This document shows, one piece after another, positions 26,618 through 34,809 of a stretch of DNA of 64,000 nucleotides. The DNA comes from Gammaproteobacteria bacterium (GTDB lineage Bacteria; Pseudomonadota; Gammaproteobacteria; Acidithiobacillales; Acidithiobacillaceae): assembly GCA_023381645.1 (NCBI GenBank), contig JAMCRJ010000051.1:79638-143637 (forward strand). Direction: 5' to 3'. Within the stretch, counting starts at the first letter, position 1; every line of letters begins with the position of its first letter. The notes under the pieces are model-generated. The model was not told the DNA's origin. It worked only from the letters and a program-made list of their open reading frames with translations, and ran no database searches. Both the position numbers and the translations under genes were made by a program.

Positions 26618-27667
26618 ATGGATATTTCAGAACTGCTCGCCTTCGCGGTGAAAAACAACGCTTCGGACACACATATCTCCGCAGGGCTGGCGCCGATGCT
26701 GCGGATCAACGGCGACATCCGTCCGCTGAATGTGGAGGCGCAGGACAGCAAAACCGTACACAGCATGATTTACGACATCATGAACGATTTCCAGCGGAAG
26801 AGGTATGAGGAAAACCTGGAAATCGATTTTGCCTATGAACTGCCGGGTGTAGCGCGTTTTCGGGTTAACGCCTTCAACCAGGACCGCGGACCGGCTGCGG
26901 CGTTCCGGACGATTCCGGCAAGTGTGCTGACACTGGAAGACCTCAATGCGCCCGGTTCTTTCAAGGAGATCATCAACGTACCGCGCGGACTGGTATTGGT
27001 CACCGGGCCGACCGGATCAGGTAAGTCAACGACGCTGGCAGCGATGGTGGATCATATCAATGCGAATCGCGCCGACCACATCATCACCATTGAGGATCCC
27101 ATCGAATTTCTGCACACCCCCAAGAAGTGCCTGATCAACCAGCGCGAGGTGGGTGCCAGCACCCACTCCTTTGAAAACGCCCTGCGCTCGGCTTTACGTG
27201 AAGATCCCGATATCATTCTGGTGGGCGAGTTGCGTGATCTGGAGACCATGCGTCTGGCGCTGACCGCGGCAGAGACCGGCCATATCGTGTTTGCGACGCT
27301 GCATACCAGTTCCGCACCAAAAACTATCGACCGTATTGTCGATTCCTTTCCCGGGGGGGAAAAGGATATGGTGCGCGCCATGCTGTCTGAATCCCTGCGC
27401 GCGGTCATTTCCCAGACTCTGCTCAAAACGGCCGATGGCAAGGGACGGGTCGCCGCGCACGAAATCATGATCGCCACCCCGGCTATCCGCAACCTGATTC
27501 GTGAGAACAAGGTTGCGCAGATGTACTCGGTGATCCAGACCGGGCAAAATCAGGGTATGCAAACCCTGGACCAGTGTCTTGCCGATCTGGTGCGTGCCCA
27601 CAAGGTGACTCGCGAAGATGCGCTACGCCGGGTACAGAACAAAGAGAGCTTCATGAACGTGGCCTGA
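26618..27667 (+). CDS. pilT: type IV pilus retraction ATPase
   Basis: Hexameric AAA-like ATPase that depolymerises pilin and powers twitching. The 349-residue protein has the Walker A GPTGSGKST with Lys136, the Asp box TIEDPIEF, Walker B IILVGELRDLETM, the His box and the C-terminal AIRNLIRE motif typical of PilT. GGGAG precedes the ATG by 8 bases. It diverges from yggS and is followed by pilU after 9 bases. Twitching could help attachment to mineral or sulfur surfaces, which is inference. Confidence 0.95.
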   Translation: MDISELLAFAVKNNASDTHISAGLAPMLRINGDIRPLNVEAQDSKTVHSMIYDIMNDFQRKRYEENLEIDFAYELPGVARFRVNAFNQDRGPAAAFRTIPASVLTLEDLNAPGSFKEIINVPRGLVLVTGPTGSGKSTTLAAMVDHINANRADHIITIEDPIEFLHTPKKCLINQREVGASTHSFENALRSALREDPDIILVGELRDLETMRLALTAAETGHIVFATLHTSSAPKTIDRIVDSFPGGEKDMVRAMLSESLRAVISQTLLKTADGKGRVAAHEIMIATPAIRNLIRENKVAQMYSVIQTGQNQGMQTLDQCLADLVRAHKVTREDALRRVQNKESFMNVA

Positions 27668-27676
27668 GGATAATAT

Positions 27677-28807
27677 ATGTCTGTACTGGATGACCTGCTG
27701 GTCCTGATGGTGGAAAAAAATGGCTCGGACCTGTACCTCACCGTGGGCTCGCCGCCGGTCATGAAAGTCGACGGGCGGACGGTTGCGGTGGGGACGGAAA
27801 TGCTGAAACCGGGTCAGGTGCTGAATCTGGCCAAGGAAATTCTGGGAATGGAGCGCTTGCAGGAGTTTCAGCACGAGAAAGAAATCAACATGGCCATTTC
27901 CGTGCCCGGGGTCGGGCGTTTCCGGGTCAACGGGTTTTTTCAGCGCGGCGAACTGAGCTTTGTCCTGCGCGCCATCAAGACCCAGATTCCCAGCCTGGAG
28001 CAGCTCAGGCTGCCGTCGATACTGAAGGATCTGGCCATGATGTCGCGGGGGATGGTGCTCTTCGTCGGGTCTACCGGTTCCGGGAAAAGCACTTCTCTGG
28101 CGTCGATGGTCCAGTATCGCAACCAGAATGCGGCGGGTCATATCCTCACCATTGAGGATCCGATCGAATTTCTGCACCGGAATGCGAAGTCCATCGTCAA
28201 TCAGCGCGAAGTGGGCATCGACACCCTGAATTATGAGCGGGCGCTGGAGAATGCATTGCGGGAGGCGCCGGATGTCATCCTGATCGGAGAGGTGCGCAGC
28301 CGGGACACCATGGATCATGCCATCGCTTATGCCGAAACCGGGCACCTGTGTATGTCGACGCTCCATGCGAACAATGCCAATCAGGCCATCGAACGTATCA
28401 TCAATTTTTTCCCGGAAGATCGTAAAAAACAGTTGCTCATGGATCTTTCGCTCAATTTGCGTGCCGTGGTCTCGCAGCGCCTGTTGCCGGTCAAGGGGCA
28501 GAGCGGACGAATCGCTGCAATGGAGGTACTGATCAATACTCCGGCCATTGCCGATCTGATCTACAAGGGTGAAGTGGGCTTGCTGAAAGACGCCATGTCG
28601 CGAACGAATGATGTCGGTATGCAGACGTTTGATCAGAGCCTGCTGCAACTGTTTATGGAGGGCTTGGTGGAATATGACGATGCCCTGCGCGCGGCCGATT
28701 CGCAGAACGATCTGCGCCTCGCCATCAAACAGGCGTGTATGCGTTCGGGTAGGGCAGATCCTGGGGCTGCCACCTCTGTGGAAGGGCAGTGGCGTATTCA
28801 GTCCTGA
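27677..28807 (+). CDS. pilU: type IV pilus retraction ATPase, PilT paralogue
   Basis: Accessory retraction ATPase that works with PilT. The 376-residue protein carries Walker A GSTGSGKST (Lys137), TIEDPIEF, Walker B VILIGEVRSRDTM and the pilU-type ending LLQLFMEGLVEYDDALRAADSQNDLRLAIK. GAGGA lies before the ATG. The C-terminal tail overlaps the start of the glycosyltransferase gene by 19 bases in another frame. The rest of the pilus machinery is outside the window. Confidence 0.94.
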   Translation: MSVLDDLLVLMVEKNGSDLYLTVGSPPVMKVDGRTVAVGTEMLKPGQVLNLAKEILGMERLQEFQHEKEINMAISVPGVGRFRVNGFFQRGELSFVLRAIKTQIPSLEQLRLPSILKDLAMMSRGMVLFVGSTGSGKSTSLASMVQYRNQNAAGHILTIEDPIEFLHRNAKSIVNQREVGIDTLNYERALENALREAPDVILIGEVRSRDTMDHAIAYAETGHLCMSTLHANNANQAIERIINFFPEDRKKQLLMDLSLNLRAVVSQRLLPVKGQSGRIAAMEVLINTPAIADLIYKGEVGLLKDAMSRTNDVGMQTFDQSLLQLFMEGLVEYDDALRAADSQNDLRLAIKQACMRSGRADPGAATSVEGQWRIQS

Positions 28808-29976
28808 GCGACGTGTGGCTGTTACTGGCCGCGTGGGCTGTTCTGGCGGCTTGGCTGGTGCTGCTTTTCGGGCGGGGCGCTTTCTGGCGGGCAGATCAGC
28901 GCCTTCCACCCGGCGAAAACAACCCGCAGCGAAGCTGGCCAGACGTCACCGCCGTGGTGCCTGCGCGTAATGAAGCAGAAGGTATTGGTGCCTGCGTAAC
29001 GGCTCTGCTGAGGCAGGATTACCCCGGCGTCTTGCGGATCATCGTAGTGGATGACCAGAGCACAGACGGCACCGCAAAGCGCGCGCGGGAGGCAGCGCGG
29101 CAGATGGCTGCCTCGTCCTGTCTGGAGGTGCTGACCGGCACGCCGTTGCCGGAAAACTGGGCGGGTAAGGTCTGGGCCATGGACCAGGGGGTGACCGCGG
29201 CCGGCCCGGTGCCGCTTCTCTGGTTCACCGACGGCGATATCGTGCATGGGCCGGATATTTTGCGGCGCCTCGTCACCCAGATAGAGGATCGGGACCTGTC
29301 GTTGGTCTCGCTGATGGTGATGCTCTCCTGTCGCGGTTTTTGGGAGCGTCTTCTGATTCCGCCCTTCATCTTCTTCTTCCAGATGCTGTACCCCTTTCCC
29401 TGGGTCAACGACCCACACCGGACTCTGGCCGGTGCGGCGGGGGGGTGCATGCTGCTGCGTCGGGAGGCACTCGAAAAGGCCGGCGGGTTCGCTGCCATGC
29501 GTGCCGCACGCATAGATGACTGCACGCTGGCAGCGTTGCTGAAGCCCCATGGCGCGATCTGGCTGGGTTTAGGGACGGAGAGCCATAGTCTGCGGGATTA
29601 CCGCCAACTTGGCGAAATATGGCAGATGGTAGCCCGCTCCGCCTACGTGCAATTGCGGTTCAGCCCCTGGCGGCTGCTCGGAGCGACGTTGGTGATGACT
29701 TTTCTCTATGCCGGGCCGGTAGGGGGGCTGCTGTATGGACTTTGGACCGAAAATGTCTGGCTGGCGCTGCCCGCGCTGCTCGCCTGTCTGCTGATGCTGA
29801 CGGCCTACGTGCCCACTTTGCGGCTTTACGCGCTGAACCCCCTCCGGGCGTTCAGCCTGCCCGTTGCGGCCCTGCTCTATACACTGATGACGCTGGATTC
29901 CGCCCGCCGTCATTACGGCGGCCGGGGCGGGGCGTGGAAAGGGCGGCATTATAATGTGCCCAGACAGGAGCGCTGA
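28789..29976 (+). CDS. hpnB: hopene-associated glycosyltransferase HpnB
   Basis: Family 2 glycosyltransferase of 395 residues with an N-terminal membrane helix (about 8-28), donor motifs VVPARNEAEGI, VVDDQSTDGT and FTDGDIVHGP, the acceptor-side segment AGAAGGCMLLRREALE and three or four C-terminal membrane helices. This matches HpnB, found with hopanoid genes, but no other hpn gene is nearby. The start is a GTG inside the pilU end; GTG 28813 is an alternative. Its actual acceptor (hopanoid or other lipid) is not proven for the family. Confidence 0.78.
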   Translation: MAYSVLSDVWLLLAAWAVLAAWLVLLFGRGAFWRADQRLPPGENNPQRSWPDVTAVVPARNEAEGIGACVTALLRQDYPGVLRIIVVDDQSTDGTAKRAREAARQMAASSCLEVLTGTPLPENWAGKVWAMDQGVTAAGPVPLLWFTDGDIVHGPDILRRLVTQIEDRDLSLVSLMVMLSCRGFWERLLIPPFIFFFQMLYPFPWVNDPHRTLAGAAGGCMLLRREALEKAGGFAAMRAARIDDCTLAALLKPHGAIWLGLGTESHSLRDYRQLGEIWQMVARSAYVQLRFSPWRLLGATLVMTFLYAGPVGGLLYGLWTENVWLALPALLACLLMLTAYVPTLRLYALNPLRAFSLPVAALLYTLMTLDSARRHYGGRGGAWKGRHYNVPRQER

Positions 29977-30012
29977 CCCCCCCCGCGCGTCGTCAGGGCC
30001 GCATGGCGCTAA

Positions 30013-31140
30013 TCAGCGGTAATGCAGCAGATAACGCCACTCAAAGGCGACCTTGGCCGCATGCCAGAGCGAATTTGGCAGGATGCTGGCATGGTTGGGG
30101 CTGCGATAGACCATGATGCCGCTGTCCAGGGTGTCGACAATGCAGATCAACTCGCTGCGGAAGGTATTGTCTGCCGCCTTCCCCTGCAGATGCAGGAGCA
30201 GGTTATGCACGGCGGTCCCGGCCTGCAGGTCCGCCATATGGCCCTGCTTGGGTAGCCAGTCCGGGCTGCCCGCGTAGGACCCCCCGTCGCCGACGACGAA
30301 GACGCCCGGATGGTCGGGAACGGTGCAGTGCAGGTCGGACAGAAAAAAGCCACCGGCAGAGAGGGGCAAACCACTGTCGACTGCCCAGTCCGGGCCGGTC
30401 ATGCCGGGCATGAAAAGGATCAGGTCCGCGGCAATGTCACCGCCTTCAGTCATCACTTTGTTTTCCGAGAACCCACTGATTTTATGACCAAGATGGGTGC
30501 GAATATCGCGCCGCTGCATTTCCGCGAGCAGTCCTTCCACCGCCTTCGGACCCAGCCGGTTACCCGGTTCTGTCATCGGATTGAAAAATACCAGTTCGAT
30601 TTGCCCGCGCTTGTCGATCTGACGAAGGTAAGTGTCTATTCCAAAAAGCAGTTCAAAGACCGGACCACCGCGTACGGCGGTCGGCTCCAGGGGATTTCCG
30701 GCAAAACCGAAGGCAATGGTGCCTTTGTCCATCAGCGCCAAGCGGTCTCGGATATTTTCGGCGGCATCGATACCGTCGCAGATGGCGAAACTGTGCTCGA
30801 TGCCCGGTAACTTACGGATACCGCGACCGCCGCTGGCGATGATGAGCACGTCGTTCCGCAGTTCACCCTGCTCGGTGATGACGGTACGGCCGCCATCACG
30901 CAGGCCGGTGACGCGGCCCTGATGGAACCGCACTCGTTGGCGCCGAAAGAATCGGTCCAGGGGAATCCGCAGGTTCTCGCCTTGCCGCCGCCCGGTGGGA
31001 ATCCAGATCAGGCTGGGGTAGTAAACAAACTCTGCCCTGGGTGCGATGACGGTGATTTCCGCGTCGGGCATCCGGCGGCGCAGGTGGCGAACGGCCGTCA
31101 GGCCACCGAAGCCTGCACCGATAATGGTCACTTGGGTCAT
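30013..31140 (-). CDS. sulfide:quinone-oxidoreductase-like flavoprotein lacking one redox cysteine
   Basis: A 375-residue two-dinucleotide-domain flavoprotein: FAD motif IIGAGFGGLTA (6-16), second Rossmann region GTIAFGFAGNP, and the C-terminal FAD/quinone-side segment FVVGDGGSYAGSP...PKQGHMADLQ. It ends in an amphipathic membrane-association region (WHAAKVAFEWRYLLHYR). True SQR uses a Cys pair; by eye the later Cys (in ELICIVDTLDSG) is kept while the other is replaced in AVRGGPVFE. So sulfide chemistry may be altered or lost. It is the last gene of a minus-strand sulfur-redox group. GAGGAA precedes the ATG. Confidence 0.75.
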   Translation of the reverse strand: MTQVTIIGAGFGGLTAVRHLRRRMPDAEITVIAPRAEFVYYPSLIWIPTGRRQGENLRIPLDRFFRRQRVRFHQGRVTGLRDGGRTVITEQGELRNDVLIIASGGRGIRKLPGIEHSFAICDGIDAAENIRDRLALMDKGTIAFGFAGNPLEPTAVRGGPVFELLFGIDTYLRQIDKRGQIELVFFNPMTEPGNRLGPKAVEGLLAEMQRRDIRTHLGHKISGFSENKVMTEGGDIAADLILFMPGMTGPDWAVDSGLPLSAGGFFLSDLHCTVPDHPGVFVVGDGGSYAGSPDWLPKQGHMADLQAGTAVHNLLLHLQGKAADNTFRSELICIVDTLDSGIMVYRSPNHASILPNSLWHAAKVAFEWRYLLHYR

Positions 31141-31193
31141 ATGCTATTCCTCAGCAGAAAACGTGGAAGGAAGCCGCAATCGGCCCCGTTCAC

Positions 31194-31205
31194 ACAGTAT
31201 ACTGT
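31194..31205 (-). promoter_or_regulatory. palindromic -10/operator before the SQR-like gene
   Basis: ACAGTATACTGT is a perfect 12-base palindrome about 55 bases before the start codon. On the minus strand it contains TATACT, a good -10, but no -35 is visible 16-18 bases upstream, so the promoter may need an activator or be controlled through this palindrome. Confidence 0.4.
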
Positions 31206-31261
31206 ATCCGCCCAGCAGAGCGCCCGGCAGTCCGGACGCTGTTGCTCCTCCGGCAGACTGC

Positions 31262-31879
31262 TCAGCCACCCAGTACACGCTCATAGCTGTCTGGTAAGGG
31301 GCTGACCTCTTGGGCCTGGGCAAAGCCGCGTTGCACGAAGAGGCTGACCACGGCGCCGTGGGCCTGGATGAGGGTCACCACGTTGGGATCCTCGCTGGTC
31401 TCTTCCACAAGGACACCATTGAGTACCAGGGTCACTTCCATCCGCACTTTTTCACGTTGCGCGAAAATTTCGGGAAAGGCTGGGTCCCAGAAGCGCAGCC
31501 CAAAGTTTTCTTCCAGCCGGTGGTGCATGGCCGGAACATGGTCGTGCAGCAGGCTGACAATTTCCGGGTTGGCAGAAGTCGTCAGCGAACGTATGCCATT
31601 GGGAAGCCGGGTCAATTCACGCTGAATCTGATCGTGATGGCGAAGCAGGGTATGAAAGACCTCCTGATCGTGCTGATGACGTGCCCTTTTGTCCGTGTTT
31701 CCGGTGCCCGCCAGCGTCCGCTGTTCCATCGCTTCTTCGTCAGCGAGGGTCATGCCGGCAGGCCGCATGCCCGGCTCATTCCCGAAACGCATGCCGCCCC
31801 GCCCGCGTCCCTGACCTCCGCCGCCGCCACCACGTCTCATGCCTGTCAGCACCCCTTGCACGGTATTTTGTTTACGCAT
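31262..31879 (-). CDS. Gly/Arg-rich protein with internally repeated His-containing domain, unknown function
   Basis: I do not know the function. The 205-residue protein has a flexible head (residues 14-45) rich in Gly and Arg, a His-rich helix (His68, 70, 76, 81, 82) and two copies of a about 38-residue unit: copy one around LPNGIRSLTTSANPEIVSLLHDHV (92-115), copy two around LNGVLVEETSEDPNVVTLIQAH (153-174). There is no Cys, signal peptide or membrane helix. Histidines at 112, 114, 119, 120 and 174 could bind metal. The ATG at 31879 has AAAGGAG upstream; the frame is open further, but that part looks untranslated. It sits between the persulfide dioxygenase and SQR-like genes. Confidence 0.75.
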   Translation of the reverse strand: MRKQNTVQGVLTGMRRGGGGGGQGRGRGGMRFGNEPGMRPAGMTLADEEAMEQRTLAGTGNTDKRARHQHDQEVFHTLLRHHDQIQRELTRLPNGIRSLTTSANPEIVSLLHDHVPAMHHRLEENFGLRFWDPAFPEIFAQREKVRMEVTLVLNGVLVEETSEDPNVVTLIQAHGAVVSLFVQRGFAQAQEVSPLPDSYERVLGG

Positions 31880-31894
31880 TTTCAGTACTCCTTT

Positions 31895-31908
31895 AGATTT
31901 ATAAATCT
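31895..31908 (-). promoter_or_regulatory. palindromic AT-rich site before the Gly/Arg-rich gene
   Basis: AGATTTATAAATCT is a perfect 14-base palindrome just upstream of the ribosome site. It includes TATAAA in -10 position with a short leader; no good -35 is visible. It could be an operator overlapping the promoter. Confidence 0.4.
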
Positions 31909-32051
31909 GAAATGGATCGGCGGAAAAGATTCCTGCCTGTTGTGAATTGCCCTGGCCGGTGCAGCGGCTTTCGTCCCGTCGCGACTGCTGTGGGCACTGG
32001 AACCGTAGAGAGCGCGCTGTTTGCAATACACGCTCCGGATTCCATGGTCGG

Positions 32052-32744
32052 TCATGATGCACTGAATACCCCACAGCGCTGGCTGGCGGGCACGGCAACA
32101 TGAATTTTCTTGGGTTCCGACGAGTTGAGTTCCGCCATGATGGCGATGAACTCCTCCCGGCTTTTGCCCGCCAGTCGACGGTTCATACGTTTTTCCTCGC
32201 CGACGCAACTGACGTGGCGACCGGCCTGGTCGTGGCCCGGATAGACCAGGGTTTCGTCGCGCAGTGTGAAGATCTTCCCGGTGATGCTGTCATAGAGCGC
32301 CCCAGCATCGCCATCCGGAAAATCCGTACGGCCACAGCCCCCGATCAATAGTGCGTCGCCCGTGAAAACCCGATCGCGCCAACGGTAACTAACGCAGCCC
32401 GGAGTGTGGCCGGGCGTGCTGATGACCCGAATGACGTCATCACCCAGCACGATAAAATCGTCATCATCCACGAGTACGTCTGCACAGGATATGGCGGCTC
32501 TGCGGCTGATCACGGCCTGTGCATCGGTGCGCGCACGCAGTGCACCGGCGCCGGTAACGTGGTCGGCGTGGAAATGGGTATCGAGCACGTATGCCAGCCG
32601 CATGGATTCCCGATCAAGTATGTGCAGTACCTCATCGACGGTTTCCGGAACAGAGTCAATAACCACGGCCTCATGCCAGGTCGGGTCGCCCAGGATATAG
32701 GTGTAGGTGTTGGTTTCGGTTTCAAGAATTTGTCTGAAAAACAT
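32052..32744 (-). CDS. pdo: persulfide dioxygenase (ETHE1/PDO-type metallo-beta-lactamase fold)
   Basis: Oxidises glutathione persulfide with O2 to sulfite and GSH using a mononuclear iron. The 230-residue protein has THFHADH (His57, His59, Asp61, His62), His113 in TPGHTPG, Asp130 in FTGD and the persulfide-dioxygenase signature GCGRTDF (136-142); ETHE1 iron ligands correspond to His57, His113 and Asp130. The C terminus has GEEKRMNRRL, as in PDOs and not glyoxalase II. The ATG at 32744 has AGGGAG 7 bases upstream. It has its own FNR-type promoter and lies just after the FNR-like gene. Probably cytoplasmic. Confidence 0.88.
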   Translation of the reverse strand: MFFRQILETETNTYTYILGDPTWHEAVVIDSVPETVDEVLHILDRESMRLAYVLDTHFHADHVTGAGALRARTDAQAVISRRAAISCADVLVDDDDFIVLGDDVIRVISTPGHTPGCVSYRWRDRVFTGDALLIGGCGRTDFPDGDAGALYDSITGKIFTLRDETLVYPGHDQAGRHVSCVGEEKRMNRRLAGKSREEFIAIMAELNSSEPKKIHVAVPASQRCGVFSAS

Positions 32745-32809
32745 GATATCACTCCCTGTTGGCAACGATGTTGGAGCACCAACTGGTGTCCTGAGACGCT
32801 CACTTCCCC

Positions 32810-32871
32810 ACCATAAGACGCCGTGACTGTGTCTGCATTGAGAATTATCAAGGTTGACTGATTCAGTTAAC
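32810..32871 (-). promoter_or_regulatory. class-II FNR-type promoter of the persulfide dioxygenase gene
   Basis: On the minus strand, TTGATAATTCTCAA (32838-32851) matches the FNR consensus TTGAT-N4-ATCAA with one mismatch. TATGGT (32810-32815) is the matching -10. This places the box centre 41.5 bases before the predicted start near 32803, the class-II activator position. A second, imperfect palindrome GTTGACTGATTCAGTTAAC lies at 32853-32871. Confidence 0.65.
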
Positions 32872-32883
32872 TACCTGGGAGTT

Positions 32884-33585
32884 TCAGGCGCGGGTGCCGT
32901 CGCTGCTGGCGTACAGGAACAGGTTTCGAGGATCGGGAATCTCGATTTGCCCCTTGTGTTCGTGGAGCAAGCCGTGGCGTTTCAGGTCCGCCATGATGCG
33001 GCTGACGTGCTCGGTGGAAAGGCCGAGAAACTCCCCCAGGTCCTGACGGGTGAGTGGGAAAGGCGCCGCACGTTGTTGCGGGTAGGCGCCGACCCATTGC
33101 CAGAGGAATGTGGCCAGCCGGGCATCGGCCTTTTTGGCACCCAGTTCGACGATGCGGTCCTCGGCTCCCTGCAGTGCCTGCTGCCAGCGCGCAAAAATGG
33201 CTTCACGCACTGCCGGGAGACGCTGGGAAAGCGCATCCAGTGCCCTCAGTTCCAGGCGGCAGAGATCGGTGCCGGTCAGGGTAATGGCACTATGACGATG
33301 CCGGTCGGTGCGCAATCCTTCAAAACCCAGGAGGTCGCCGTGGTGGAGCAGGCGAACGATCTGAGCGTGACCATTGGGCAGGCTCTTGACCAGCTTGATG
33401 CCGCCCTGACGAAGCGTATAGGCATATTGCGCAGGGTCGCCCTCGTGATAGATCGTCGTTCCCGCCGGGACGTGGATATCCTGGACGTCCATACCGAGTT
33501 CGCAGACTTCTTCCCTGCTCAGCCCGGCAAAAATGCTGCGTCCGCGCATGAGGCAATGCACACAGTCGGAGTGCTTGGCAGTCAC
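32884..33585 (-). CDS. CRP/FNR-family regulator, FNR-like DNA specificity, unusual cysteines
   Basis: A 233-residue activator with an N-terminal cupin (about 15-130), dimer helix (about 130-155) and a C-terminal winged helix. The recognition helix reads EHVSR (192-196), matching the FNR EXXSR rule for TTGAT sites rather than the CRP one. FNR-like cysteines are Cys8 and Cys11 (CVHC) and Cys109 (DLCRLEL), but the third N-terminal cluster Cys is replaced by Ser17; an extra Cys28 lies nearby. It may hold a modified cluster or act as a thiol switch. It overlaps trmB by 4 bases and precedes the dioxygenase gene. Confidence 0.82.
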   Translation of the reverse strand: MTAKHSDCVHCLMRGRSIFAGLSREEVCELGMDVQDIHVPAGTTIYHEGDPAQYAYTLRQGGIKLVKSLPNGHAQIVRLLHHGDLLGFEGLRTDRHRHSAITLTGTDLCRLELRALDALSQRLPAVREAIFARWQQALQGAEDRIVELGAKKADARLATFLWQWVGAYPQQRAAPFPLTRQDLGEFLGLSTEHVSRIMADLKRHGLLHEHKGQIEIPDPRNLFLYASSDGTRA

Positions 33586-34265
33586 GGGATGCGTCGATAG
33601 CAGAGGTCATAAACCGCATGCCCCAGTCGTTGGCCGCGCCGCTCGAATCGGGTCAGGATGCGGTTGTCGGGGCGGAAGACATAGCCATTGTCGGGGTCGG
33701 CATTTTGCAGGCCAGGGGTGGCGTTGAGCACTGCGAGCATCTGCCCAGCATAATCCGCCCAGTCCGTGGCCAGTTGCAGTTCGCCTCCGGGCTGCAGCAG
33801 ACGGCACAACACTGCAGCAAAATCCGGCTGGATAAGACGGCGTTTTTGTTGTCGTTTTTTGGGCCACGGATCAGGAAACTGAATGATGATGCAGCGCAGA
33901 AGAGCGTCTGGCAGAGTCTTCAGCCAAGTGACGGCATCATCGTGGACGATCCGGACGTTGTCGGTTCCGGCCTCCACCAGTTGCAGCAACAGGGACCCCA
34001 CGCCGGGTGTGTACACCTCGATGCCGATGCAGCCCCAGGTCGCCCGTTGCGCGGCGATGGCAGCCAGATGCGCACCGTTACCAAAGCCTATTTCCAGCAT
34101 CAGCGGCCTTTGGTTATTCCAGGGATCCCGCCACTCGGCATGGGCATCTATCTGTCGGGCTGGCAAATATTCCGCAACAGCCCGTGTCTGGGCAGCAGTG
34201 ATGCGGCCCTGGCGCAGGACGAAACTGCGGATGGCCCGATGGCTGGTCTTGAGCGCTTCTTCCAT
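33582..34265 (-). CDS. trmB: tRNA (guanine-N7-)-methyltransferase
   Basis: Makes m7G46 in tRNAs using SAM. The 227-residue protein has [15 protein letters not shown] (SAM motif), the catalytic region [19 protein letters not shown] and [15 protein letters not shown] at the end. The start is placed at ATG 34265 from the family N terminus; ATG 34274 is 3 codons longer. Neither has a ribosome site, and a TATAAT lies directly upstream. The frame is open far upstream opposite purK, but that is antisense shadow. Overlaps the FNR-like gene by 4 bases. Confidence 0.9.
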   Translation of the reverse strand: MEEALKTSHRAIRSFVLRQGRITAAQTRAVAEYLPARQIDAHAEWRDPWNNQRPLMLEIGFGNGAHLAAIAAQRATWGCIGIEVYTPGVGSLLLQLVEAGTDNVRIVHDDAVTWLKTLPDALLRCIIIQFPDPWPKKRQQKRRLIQPDFAAVLCRLLQPGGELQLATDWADYAGQMLAVLNATPGLQNADPDNGYVFRPDNRILTRFERRGQRLGHAVYDLCYRRIP

Positions 34266-34272
34266 GACAGGC

Positions 34273-34278
34273 ATTATA
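34273..34278 (-). promoter_or_regulatory. possible -10 element of trmB
   Basis: TATAAT on the minus strand, 7 bases before the trmB ATG at 34265. If used, transcription begins at the start codon (leaderless). The -35 region is poor. Confidence 0.4.
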
Positions 34279-34311
34279 ACGCGTTTGGGGTCAGGGCGTA
34301 GAGGGGCGGGC

Positions 34312-34809
34312 ATGGAACAACCGGTAGTAGGTGTGGTGATGGGCAGCGAAAGTGACTGGGAAGTGATGCGCGCTGCGGTGGAACATCTGCAGGCGTTGGC
34401 CATTCCCTGCGAACAGCGTGTCGTATCTGCACACCGCACGCCGGACCTCCTTTTTGAATATGCGGCTGGCGCCGCGTCACGGGGACTGCGATGTATCATT
34501 GCCGGCGCTGGCGGCGCTGCGCACCTGCCCGGCATGCTGGCGGCCAAGACCATCGTACCGGTGCTGGGTGTGCCGGTGCCCTCCCGGTATCTGCAAGGCT
34601 TGGATTCTCTATTGTCTATCGTGCAGATGCCAAAGGGGGTGCCGGTGGCCACCTTTGCCATCGGCGCGGCGGGTGCAGCCAATGCTGCCCTGTTTGCTGC
34701 CGCGATGCTGGCCGGTGCCGATGCGGCGCTGGCCCGGCGCCTGTTGGATTTTCGCGCACGCCAGGAGACCGCGGTGATGGCCATGACCTTGCCTGAGACC
34801 GGCCTTTGA
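34312..34809 (+). CDS. purE: N5-carboxyaminoimidazole ribonucleotide mutase
   Basis: Moves the carboxyl group of N5-CAIR to C4, giving CAIR in purine synthesis. The 165-residue class I PurE has [10 protein letters not shown] (7-16), VVSAHRTPD (38-46) and the glycine-rich [19 protein letters not shown] at 34301-34306 precedes the ATG. The start is divergent from trmB with a short gap. Its stop overlaps the purK TTG start, so the two enzymes of the ATP-dependent branch are coupled. Confidence 0.95.
   Translation: MEQPVVGVVMGSESDWEVMRAAVEHLQALAIPCEQRVVSAHRTPDLLFEYAAGAASRGLRCIIAGAGGAAHLPGMLAAKTIVPVLGVPVPSRYLQGLDSLLSIVQMPKGVPVATFAIGAAGAANAALFAAAMLAGADAALARRLLDFRARQETAVMAMTLPETGL

Noticed and set aside
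29940..30012. TATAAT-containing palindrome CATTATAATG and an eight-C run at the end of hpnB
   Set aside because: It lies inside the coding end of hpnB with no matching -35 and no gene downstream on that strand.
31880..32101. 74-codon upstream extension of the Gly/Arg-rich protein
   Set aside because: It overlaps the end of the persulfide dioxygenase gene, includes the palindromic promoter element, and the ATG at 31879 has a strong AAAGGAG.
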